Assembly (NCBI GenBank): GCA_947448095.1
Contig: CANFNN010000199.1
Location: forward strand, 1-5,728
DNA from: Bacteriovoracaceae bacterium
GTDB lineage: Bacteria; Bdellovibrionota; Bacteriovoracia; Bacteriovoracales; Bacteriovoracaceae
Direction of reading: 5' to 3'
DNA length: 5,728 bases
Shown here: positions 1 to 5,640 of the stretch, one piece after another
Layout of the letters: each line of letters starts with the position of its first letter
Numbering within the stretch: the stretch's first letter is position 1
Program-made: the position numbers and the translations under genes
The notes under the pieces: generated by a model
What the model was told of the DNA's origin: nothing
Databases searched by the model: none
Seen by the model: the letters and a program-made list of their open reading frames with translations, nothing else

Positions 1-474
1 CACCAAACCATCAAAGAATTATGGAAAAATCTCATCATTGCTGGAGTAACCCCTTGTGGACTCGCTTCTCGGGATGTTTTACGCCTTGAAGTTTGTTACC
101 CATTGTATGGCCATGAACTCAACGATGAAGTGAATCCCTTTGACGCAGGACTTGGTTGGACCGTTAAAACCGATAAAACAAAATTTATTGGAAAAGAATC
201 GCTGCAAACCAAGCCAGCTAAATATAAACTAGTTAAGCTTTTACTAGAGAAAGGCATTCCACGCGAAGGCTATTCTGTTCTTAATGCAAAAAATGAAGTC
301 ATCGGTCAGGTCACTAGTGGAACAATGTCGGTTGTTCTTAACAAAGGTGTATGCCTGGCCCGTATTCAAATTGATAAAGTCCCAGCTGATGAAGTATTTT
401 TGATCGATATCCGCGCTAAAGCTTACCCCGCCCAATTAGTTAAAAAACCGTTTGTAACCGGAGGACATAAATAA
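1..474 (+). CDS. gcvT: Aminomethyltransferase, glycine cleavage system T protein (3' part)
   Basis: Seen: the frame is open from base 1 and ends at TAA 472-474, giving the last 157 residues. GcvT proteins are usually about 360 residues, so the start lies upstream of the window. The stretch SRDVLRLEV (from base 67) followed by YPLYGHEL and then NPFDAGLGW is the conserved GcvT core (family pattern RDxLRLE..LYGxE....P.EAGLxW). The C-terminal part holds the barrel-like domain with GQVTSGT and a final RAKAYPAQLVKKPFV, which matches the usual GcvT ending. Known of the family: the T protein takes the aminomethyl group from lipoyl-GcvH and passes it to tetrahydrofolate, releasing ammonia and making 5,10-methylene-THF in the cytoplasm. 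Context: it overlaps gcvH by one base, which independently supports the call. An ATG at base 103 lies inside the conserved domain and is not the real start. Confidence 0.95.
   Translation, partial: HQTIKELWKNLIIAGVTPCGLASRDVLRLEVCYPLYGHELNDEVNPFDAGLGWTVKTDKTKFIGKESLQTKPAKYKLVKLLLEKGIPREGYSVLNAKNEVIGQVTSGTMSVVLNKGVCLARIQIDKVPADEVFLIDIRAKAYPAQLVKKPFVTGGHK
460..465 (+). promoter_or_regulatory. Shine-Dalgarno site of gcvH inside the gcvT end
   Basis: GGAGGA lies in the last codons of gcvT, 8 bases before the gcvH ATG at 474. It fixes the gcvH start and, with the TAATG overlap, points to translational coupling of gcvT and gcvH. Confidence 0.8.
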
Positions 475-863
475 TGAGTACTAATATCCCAGGAAATTTG
501 AAGTATACCAAAGAGCATGAGTGGGCCCTCGTTGAAGGTGACACTATCACGGTTGGAATCACTGACTTTGCTCAATCCGCACTAGGTGACATTGTATTTG
601 TGGAAGTTCCAGAGGTTGGATCAGATTTGAAGCTTGGATCCACGTTTGGAGTCGTTGAATCAATTAAATCAGTTAGTGATTTATATGCACCAGTTTCTGG
701 AGAGGTTCTTGCTAAAAATTCAGATGTAGAAGGATCTCCAGAAAAAATTAATCAAGACGCTTACGGATCATGGTTAATTAAAGTCAAGATTAAAGATCAC
801 TCTGAAATCGATAAACTTCTCACGGCAGAGCAATATCAAGAGTTTTGTAACACCTCTCACTAA
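474..863 (+). CDS. gcvH: Glycine cleavage system H protein (lipoyl carrier)
   Basis: The 129-residue product has the usual length and layout of GcvH. Seen: KYTKEHEWA (residues 10-18) is the typical N-terminal motif, then VGITDFAQSALGDIVFVEVPEVG (27-49, written here as consecutive family blocks), and the lipoylation block ESIKSVSDLYAP with the acceptor Lys65. The C-terminal NQDAYGSWLIKVK is also conserved. Known of the family: the lipoyl arm shuttles the aminomethyl intermediate between the P, T and L proteins of the glycine cleavage complex in the cytoplasm. The ATG at 474 shares its A with the gcvT stop codon and has a GGAGGA site 8 bases upstream, so the start is secure. No gcvP gene follows directly; a hairpin begins nine bases after the stop. 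The P protein is therefore presumably encoded upstream of gcvT or elsewhere (inference). Confidence 0.97.
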   Translation: MSTNIPGNLKYTKEHEWALVEGDTITVGITDFAQSALGDIVFVEVPEVGSDLKLGSTFGVVESIKSVSDLYAPVSGEVLAKNSDVEGSPEKINQDAYGSWLIKVKIKDHSEIDKLLTAEQYQEFCNTSH

Positions 864-871
864 TTAAAAAT

Positions 872-916
872 CAGGAAGGCATTAGATAAAATTTAAAATT
901 TTATTTGGCCTTCCTG
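872..916 (+). terminator. Long hairpin after gcvH, possible terminator or 3' stabiliser
   Basis: The arms CAGGAAGGC (872-880) and GCCTTCCTG (908-916) pair perfectly over 9 bp. Inside them a second pair, ATAAAATTT (886-894) and AAATTTTAT (896-904), extends the stem with an asymmetric internal bulge. The hairpin starts nine bases after the gcvH stop. There is no T-run after the right arm (it continues CAATCTAAAG), so it is not a textbook plus-strand intrinsic terminator. Read on the minus strand, the stem is followed by ATTTTTAATTA, which looks more like a terminator tail for antisense transcription. A role in ending or protecting the gcvTH mRNA is inferred. Confidence 0.55.
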
Positions 917-1029
917 CAATCTAAAGCACTCCGAGAAAATCATCGGAAAATATTTCCATAACATTTAAATCCGTCTTTACGAATGGCCCGAATTTATAGA
1001 TACTGCGGCACCAATGACTCTGAATATTT
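917..1029 (+). other. Intergenic region, probable promoter area for the 92-residue gene
   Basis: No coding signal is visible here. Two weak things can be seen. GGAAAATATTTCC (945-957) is a 5-bp inverted repeat around a 3-base centre and could be a small operator. TTTACG (976-981) and TAGATA (997-1002) resemble -35 and -10 boxes but are only 15 bases apart and each matches the sigma-70 consensus incompletely. A promoter is expected here if the hairpin at 872-916 ends the gcvTH transcript; I cannot place it firmly. Confidence 0.25.
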
Positions 1030-1034
1030 GAGGT
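1030..1034 (+). promoter_or_regulatory. Shine-Dalgarno site of the 92-residue gene
   Basis: GAGGT lies 9 bases before ATG 1044, with a T-rich spacer. It supports both the start codon and the reality of this otherwise unrecognised small gene. Confidence 0.6.
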
Positions 1035-1043
1035 ATTTTTTTA

Positions 1044-1322
1044 ATGGAATCTATTCAGCTTTTAAATACTGCCATTATCAAAAGCAAAGAAAAAAAAATC
1101 ACTCAATCTTTCGAAGAAAGATTAAGTAAAGTTTGTAACTCTCCAGTCATTGAGATTTTGAACAAATCAATTTCTCAATATGCAGAAGCTCAAAAAATTT
1201 CTCGTGATCAAGCTGCTCTTCAAGTTATTGAGTCAATTCGTGAGCTTGATTCTATCTGGTCTGATTATGTTGTCATGGAAGGGATCGACCGTTTAAAGAA
1301 CCTTCTTAGAAACCCACACTAA
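1044..1322 (+). CDS. Small helical protein of unknown function (92 aa)
   Basis: I do not recognise this protein. Seen: ATG 1044 with a GAGGT site 9 bases upstream, and a TAA stop at 1320-1322. The sequence is rich in Lys, Glu, Ile, Ser and Gln, has no signal peptide or membrane segment, and contains one Cys (residue 31) and one Trp (72). Residues 1-30 and 35-90 look like amphipathic helices broken at NSP (32-34), with heptad-like Ile/Leu spacing in 59-88 (Leu59, Ile62, Ile65, Leu68, Ile71). It is probably a small soluble cytoplasmic helical-bundle or adaptor-type protein (inference). It stands alone on the plus strand between the gcvTH unit and the convergent minus-strand operon, and its stop overlaps the stop of the TonB-like gene. 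No recognisable DNA-binding or catalytic motif is visible. Confidence 0.75.
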   Translation: MESIQLLNTAIIKSKEKKITQSFEERLSKVCNSPVIEILNKSISQYAEAQKISRDQAALQVIESIRELDSIWSDYVVMEGIDRLKNLLRNPH

Positions 1323-2218
1323 GATTTAACTACAAAGCCCCAATCAATCGTTGCTTTACCATTCACTAACAACTCTTTAGGAGGATTAGGAAATGGACCG
1401 GCTTCATTAAATGATTCTATTGCTGCATCATCTAGCTCTTTGACGCCAGATGCTCCAAGAATTTTCACATTCACGATTTCTCCCTTAGCGTCTAATGTCA
1501 CCTGCAAAGAAGTGATCAGATTTTCGCTGGCGGGTAATCGTCGACCAGATCGAAAAATGGCTTCGGCTTTTTCCTGAATACTTTTACCCCAAAACTGTTC
1601 AAGCTTTTGGCGAATCCGGTGGTAGAAGCCATAGAACTTATATTCCACAGTGTTCAGGTGAGTAAAATCTCCCAAAGTCACTTCTTCCACATAATCATTT
1701 GTAGCTGATAATCCCTGGGCCAATGGATCACCATTTTTCATTCCCTGAAGGGACTCACTTGCTGGAGCTCGCAGCCTTTTAGGCAGACCTTGTTCACCAG
1801 CGGCCATACCTAGATCAGATAATTTAATATTCTTAAAATCCACTTTCTTAGCTTCAGATGATTTGGTTTGAGCTTTTTGGGTGACTCTTGCATCGCCCAA
1901 GGCTGCTTTTTTGAAGATGTCGACATTCTTTGCCACTGTCTGGCGGTCAAAACTTCTGTCTTTATCGCTTAAAAATGAGTCTTTCTTTTTTTCTCTCGTT
2001 TCAGAATCTTCTGATTGAACGATTTGCTTTCTCTGAGAAAGTGCCATTTCTTTCAAGGCCTCTTGAACGAGTTTTACTTTAATCGATTTAACTGTGGGAG
2101 AATGGGAAGCAGTTGCAAATTGGTCACGGATTTTAGACAACATAAGAAGGGCATGAACAAAAAGAATTGCTCCAAAGAAAATATAAAATGTGCGTTGACC
2201 TCGGGAGATCGAATCCAT
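1319..2218 (-). CDS. TonB-family energy-transducer-like protein
   Basis: The product is 299 residues from ATG 2218. Seen: a short basic N-terminus, one membrane segment at about residues 11-29 containing His22, a long Lys/Ser/Glu/Gln-rich linker (about 31-190), and a C-terminal TonB domain (about 195-297). In that domain ITSLQVTLDAKGEIVNVKIL, then SGVKELDDAAIESF and PFPNPP, match the family pattern (V.....G.V..V.V..SSG...LD.AAL.A......PFP.P). Known of the family: TonB and TolA-like proteins couple inner-membrane proton-motive force, through ExbB/ExbD-type partners, to outer-membrane or periplasmic machinery. A His in the membrane helix is also found in TonB, where it matters for ExbB/D coupling. 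Start choice: TTG 2254, ATG 2248 and ATG 2230 are in frame upstream, but only ATG 2218 has GGAGG 5 bases before it. It lacks the Pro-Lys/Pro-Glu linker of classical TonB, and no exbB, exbD or receptor gene is in view, so its partner is unknown. It is the last gene of the minus-strand run. Confidence 0.85.
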   Translation of the reverse strand: MDSISRGQRTFYIFFGAILFVHALLMLSKIRDQFATASHSPTVKSIKVKLVQEALKEMALSQRKQIVQSEDSETREKKKDSFLSDKDRSFDRQTVAKNVDIFKKAALGDARVTQKAQTKSSEAKKVDFKNIKLSDLGMAAGEQGLPKRLRAPASESLQGMKNGDPLAQGLSATNDYVEEVTLGDFTHLNTVEYKFYGFYHRIRQKLEQFWGKSIQEKAEAIFRSGRRLPASENLITSLQVTLDAKGEIVNVKILGASGVKELDDAAIESFNEAGPFPNPPKELLVNGKATIDWGFVVKS

Positions 2219-2223
2219 TCTTG

Positions 2224-2228
2224 CCTCC
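2224..2228 (-). promoter_or_regulatory. Shine-Dalgarno site that decides the TonB-like start
   Basis: On the minus strand GGAGG lies 5 bases before ATG 2218. The competing in-frame ATG 2230 overlaps this site, and the earlier ones (TTG 2254, ATG 2248) have no comparable site, so 2218 is the preferred start. Confidence 0.75.
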
Positions 2229-2274
2229 ATTATAAGACTTTTCGGCATAATCAAGAATTTTCTTAAAGCTGAAT

Positions 2275-2814
2275 TTAATGCGAGGTAAGAGACACGGCAC
2301 TGGTATTGATAATGTAGTTCTCATCTAGAATATTTTTACCGACTAAAAACTTACGTTTAAGACGTGATCTATCGGCCAAGTTAACATTTACATAAAAAAA
2401 TGAATCTCCGATCCAGACTTTTTCTTTTATGAAGTATCTTAAATTAGAGCCCAGAGCACTTCTCACCTCATCTATTTTGACTATTGGCCTGACTAACGTT
2501 CTCTGAAGCGAGTTTTCATCCATAGTTTCAAATTTTACGTAAAGAACAGAATGACCGTTCTCGAGTTTTTCGAACGTAGAAATGTTTTTAGCGTGGATGG
2601 AAGATGATTCAGCACCTGAATCAATTTTAGCAAAGAATTGAAGATCTTTATTTTCACCAATGTGAACTTTTTCAAGATTTCCAATCATTTTTGAAGTTTG
2701 CGATGCTGGGAATCTTGCAGGAGTAATCGAAGTTTCCCCACCAAGGAACAGGTTCCCAAATAAAGAGAGACTTAAGAGCGATAAATATATTCCATGAACC
2801 CATCTGGACGTCAT
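2275..2814 (-). CDS. Exported retropepsin-like aspartic protease ('ATP-dependent zinc protease' family)
   Basis: The product is 179 residues. Seen: a hydrophobic N-terminal segment (about residues 8-25) with Arg4 before it, which looks like a signal peptide or anchor; there is no Cys for a lipobox. The domain (about 47-170) opens with IGENKDLQFFAKIDSGAESSSIHA, whose AKIDSGA carries the likely catalytic Asp65 in the D-S/T-G-A motif. It continues with RPIVKID (109-115), WIGDSFFYVNVNLADRS (134-150) and RKFLVGKNIL (154-163). These match the Pfam Zn_protease/COG4067 pattern of AKIDTGAxTSxLHA, DRS and LLGRxxL. Despite the old family name, the DTGA motif indicates a retropepsin-like fold that would act as a dimer (family knowledge). 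Context: it starts 30 bases after the PBP1A stop, in the same frame. No good Shine-Dalgarno site precedes ATG 2814, so translation may depend on the upstream gene. Its substrate is unknown; the periplasm is the inferred location. Confidence 0.85.
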   Translation of the reverse strand: MTSRWVHGIYLSLLSLSLFGNLFLGGETSITPARFPASQTSKMIGNLEKVHIGENKDLQFFAKIDSGAESSSIHAKNISTFEKLENGHSVLYVKFETMDENSLQRTLVRPIVKIDEVRSALGSNLRYFIKEKVWIGDSFFYVNVNLADRSRLKRKFLVGKNILDENYIINTSAVSLTSH

Positions 2815-2844
2815 GAAATATATTCGGAGTTTCTTGTAAAAAAT

Positions 2845-5568
2845 TTACTGATTCATAAAATAATCATCATCATCCATCGTAGGTGGCGTGCCCTTGGGTT
2901 GTTGACCGCCTTGCTCAAACGATTGCGGGTCTGAGTTAGGATCAAATCCCTCAGCAAATGACTCAAGAAATCCCTCGGTTGATCCAGGTGCTAGTGGCTT
3001 CCCGGTTTCTTTATTAACCAGTAAATTTGTAATGCCTTCTGGAACTTTAAATTCAGGTGAACCATATTTTTGACTTGCAAACCCCATATAATCTATCCAC
3101 ATCGGAAGGGCAGACTTTCCGCCAGTCTCACCGTAACCAATGGAGCGGTTGTCATCAAACCCAACCCACGCACCGGCAACGATATTGGCAGAAAATCCAA
3201 CAAACAAAGCATCGACATAATTATTTGTGGTTCCAGTTTTGCCACCAATATTTCCGCCCAACGCCTTTCCTGCAGCAGATGCAGTACCGTATAAAGTCAC
3301 CCCTCGCAGAATGTTAGTCATTATGTAGGCCACTCGAGGGTCTAAAACTTGAGTCGGATTTAAATTCGCTAAAAATGGATTTCCCGTTTGCTTGGTATCA
3401 ACCTCACTGGCAGCGGATTCTTCTTTAGGAGCCGCCTCAACCTCGGGCCTGGTTGGCCAGGCTGGATCAGCTGCTGGAATTGTATAGGACTTACCATTTC
3501 GATCACGAATCGAAGTGATGTTGTGAAGTCTTACGGCCCTTCCTCCGTTTGGAAAAACAGCAAATGCTTTAGTTAATTCAACCAGGCTTATACCAAATGA
3601 GCCCAAGGCCAGACTCATGTCTTTAGGGAGTTCCGTTTGCATATGAAAACGGTTTACAAACATGTGAATTTTATCAACACCAAGATCTTGAACTAAACGC
3701 ACAGTGGGAATATTTCGGCTGACTTCCAAAGCACTTCTCAAGGTCATCGGGCCTTTAAAATCTCCATCATAATTTCTAGGCTTCCAGCTCAAAGAATCAT
3801 CCACTCCACCTAAGGCCTGAGGAGTATCCATGAGAATGCTTGAAGGGTTATATCCGTTCTCTAAACTAGCGGCATAGATAAAGGGTTTAAACGCCGACCC
3901 AGGCTGACGAGTCGATTGAATAACACGGTTAAACTGAGATTTTTGAAAATCCACTCCACCTACCATCGTGACGATCTCGCCGTTATTAGCATTTAAGGCA
4001 ATCAAGGCGCCTTCGACCTCAGGCTCTTGATCAAGTGCTCCTTCAAAAAACTTCTGCTTAGAGAGAATTGTTTTGATTGCTGGGTCTTTGTATTTTTTAA
4101 AAAAATCGGAATGAATCAATTGATCAGAGCCAACCGATTTTTTCTCAATCGAGACCAGAATCACGTCCCCTCTTTTTACAACTTTAGAAGGAGTCTTTTG
4201 ATTGGCAAAATACATCTGATTTTCGCTAAATTTTCTCTCATGGGCCCAGCCAAAACCAGCCTCGGGAATGATCACGCGAGTTCCCGCAATTTCCGCAAGA
4301 ATGATTCTTTTTAGATCATCCGCTTCAATAACTACAGCGGGATAAGTTTTATTGACCTGAAGAAAGCCAAGGAAGGGATCTGCACTAGCATTTCCGACAT
4401 CAACAATATTTTTGAATCGTTCATTAAGTTTCGATTTTTCTTCTTCAAAGTATGAAAGATTTTTTTGAAGTGCACCTTCATCTTCATGAAACTCGTAAAT
4501 ATTTTTCCCATCGACACTAAAAGTGAAAAAGGTAGATTGTTCACGTAAAATTTTCTTTCGCTGCTCAGTTATAAAGAGTGAAATTTCCTCATCATCGTTT
4601 AGATGCCTGACTCCACCTTTATATCCCTGCCTCTTATCTAATTCTTTGACTCGATCTTTCACCAATTTTTCAGCTTTTTGCTGAAGTCCCCAGTCCAGTG
4701 TCGTAAAGACAGTAAAACCTTGAGTTAAAAATTCATCTGTACCAACTGATTTCATGACCTCCTGACGAATCCAATCTGTGAAATGTCCACCTTTGAACTC
4801 ATTCGGAATACGAATGCGCATTTTAAGATCTTCTTTCAATGCTGCCTGATATTCTTGGTCATTAATTTTTTTTGTTACAAACATACGCTTGAGAACATAA
4901 TTCTGTCGCACTTTCGCATACTGCGGATTCACGTAAGGAGAATAACGTCCAGGAGCAACTAACAGACCGGCGACAAGTGCACACTCAGCAGGAGTTGCTG
5001 ATTCGAGAGTTTTATCAAAGTAGCCTTTAAAGGCAGCTTTAACTCCGTAATAGCCACCCCCTAAATAGACCTGATTCAAATAAAGAAATAGAATCTCTTC
5101 TTTGGAAAACTTTTGTTCAATTTTTCGGGCCAGTAAAAGGTCTTTCACTTTTCGTGAGATTGTTCTTTCTTTTGTCAGGAGAAAGGATTTAGCCACTTGC
5201 TGAGTGATGGTTGATCCACCTTGAACCAAGCGGCCTTCTTTTAAATTCACAATAAAGGCTCGAAGAATACCGTAGTAATCAATCCCTTCATGATTATAGA
5301 AGTTGTCATCTTCGGCTGCTAAAAAAGCATCAACGACTTTTTTGGGTATTTTCGCAAAGGGCACAACATCTCTAGTTTCAGCACCAATTTCAAGCAGTAC
5401 TTCATTATCCCGGGACATAATCCTGGAATTCATGGGCGGGTTGTAGTCTTTTAATGAGTTAATTTGTGGCAAATCGTTTGAGATAAAGAAGAACATCCCA
5501 ACCAGAGCAAATATTCCAAATATACCCAATGCCGCAAGCACTGCGAGTGTTTTCACTAAACGTTTCAA
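2845..5568 (-). CDS. mrcA: Class A penicillin-binding protein, PBP1A type
   Basis: A bifunctional peptidoglycan synthase of 907 residues if started at TTG 5568. Seen, numbered from that start: a cytoplasmic basic N-terminus, a membrane anchor (about 8-30), and a GT51 glycosyltransferase domain (about 50-230) with catalytic Glu86 in AAEDDNFYNHEG, QGGSTITQQ (116-124) and the block from RKVKDLLLARKIE through YLNQVYLGGGYYG. A linker/OB-type region follows (about 290-510). The transpeptidase domain has SAFK with nucleophile Ser558 and Lys561, SRN (617-619) and KTGT (777-780). All motifs are intact. Known role: polymerises lipid II and cross-links stem peptides at the outer face of the inner membrane. 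The transpeptidase domain carries a low-complexity Glu/Ala/Pro insertion (about 700-735), and the tail (about 865-907) is acidic and Gln/Pro-rich, probably disordered. Start: no ATG or GTG is available upstream of the anchor; TTG 5568 has AAGGA 6 bases upstream, whereas TTG 5574 abuts it. It follows xseB and precedes the retropepsin-like gene. Confidence 0.96.
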   Translation of the reverse strand: MKRLVKTLAVLAALGIFGIFALVGMFFFISNDLPQINSLKDYNPPMNSRIMSRDNEVLLEIGAETRDVVPFAKIPKKVVDAFLAAEDDNFYNHEGIDYYGILRAFIVNLKEGRLVQGGSTITQQVAKSFLLTKERTISRKVKDLLLARKIEQKFSKEEILFLYLNQVYLGGGYYGVKAAFKGYFDKTLESATPAECALVAGLLVAPGRYSPYVNPQYAKVRQNYVLKRMFVTKKINDQEYQAALKEDLKMRIRIPNEFKGGHFTDWIRQEVMKSVGTDEFLTQGFTVFTTLDWGLQQKAEKLVKDRVKELDKRQGYKGGVRHLNDDEEISLFITEQRKKILREQSTFFTFSVDGKNIYEFHEDEGALQKNLSYFEEEKSKLNERFKNIVDVGNASADPFLGFLQVNKTYPAVVIEADDLKRIILAEIAGTRVIIPEAGFGWAHERKFSENQMYFANQKTPSKVVKRGDVILVSIEKKSVGSDQLIHSDFFKKYKDPAIKTILSKQKFFEGALDQEPEVEGALIALNANNGEIVTMVGGVDFQKSQFNRVIQSTRQPGSAFKPFIYAASLENGYNPSSILMDTPQALGGVDDSLSWKPRNYDGDFKGPMTLRSALEVSRNIPTVRLVQDLGVDKIHMFVNRFHMQTELPKDMSLALGSFGISLVELTKAFAVFPNGGRAVRLHNITSIRDRNGKSYTIPAADPAWPTRPEVEAAPKEESAASEVDTKQTGNPFLANLNPTQVLDPRVAYIMTNILRGVTLYGTASAAGKALGGNIGGKTGTTNNYVDALFVGFSANIVAGAWVGFDDNRSIGYGETGGKSALPMWIDYMGFASQKYGSPEFKVPEGITNLLVNKETGKPLAPGSTEGFLESFAEGFDPNSDPQSFEQGGQQPKGTPPTMDDDDYFMNQ

Positions 5569-5574
5569 GAACAA

Positions 5575-5579
5575 TCCTT
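5575..5579 (-). promoter_or_regulatory. Shine-Dalgarno site of the PBP1A gene
   Basis: On the minus strand AAGGA directly touches TTG 5574 but sits 6 bases before TTG 5568. The second spacing is workable and the first is not, so the PBP1A gene most likely starts at TTG 5568, two codons later than the longest reading. Confidence 0.6.
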
Positions 5580-5595
5580 CGTTTGAACAGCTGTG

Positions 5596-5640
5596 AAGAG
5601 TATTTTAAGGCTTTTTTGGTAGAATGAAAGAACTACTCTT
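5596..5640. repeat. Inverted repeat between xseB and the PBP1A gene
   Basis: AAGAGTA (5596-5602) and TACTCTT (5634-5640) are perfect 7-base inverted arms separated by 31 bases. One arm covers the xseB stop codon and the other lies in the PBP1A leader. It could be a weak mRNA stem or chance; there is no T-run placed as in a terminator. Confidence 0.25.

Noticed and set aside
103..474. gcvT starting at ATG 103
   Set aside because: The frame is open to base 1, and conserved GcvT sequence (RDVLRLE) lies upstream of this ATG, so it is an internal Met.
2229..2234. Perfect TATAAT on the minus strand just before the TonB-like gene
   Set aside because: It lies only 10 bases before ATG 2218, so a transcript from it would start downstream of, and lose, the GGAGG ribosome site. 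No -35 box fits: TTGATT is 14 bases away, and the hexamer at 17 bases is TTCTTG.
2219..2254. Longer versions of the TonB-like protein starting at TTG 2254, ATG 2248 or ATG 2230
   Set aside because: None has a good ribosome site, and ATG 2230 overlaps the GGAGG that serves ATG 2218. Starting at 2218 also gives a normal short basic N-terminus before the membrane segment.
2015..2266. Plus-strand 83-codon frame opposite the TonB-like gene
   Set aside because: It is antisense to the linker and anchor of a well-supported gene, and its product shows no domain.
2815..2844. A frameshift or broken fusion between PBP1A and the protease
   Set aside because: PBP1A is full length with a normal tail, and the protease has its own leader segment and complete domain, so two separate genes are the simpler reading.
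3057..3317. Plus-strand open frames opposite the PBP1A gene (also at 3388-3576 and 4027-4314)
   Set aside because: They are antisense to intact, motif-rich PBP1A coding sequence and give compositionally odd proteins with no recognisable domain.
4332..4544. Minus-strand 70-codon frame within the PBP1A gene
   Set aside because: It lies in another frame entirely inside the PBP1A coding region; Lys/Phe-rich composition is expected from a shifted AT-rich reading.
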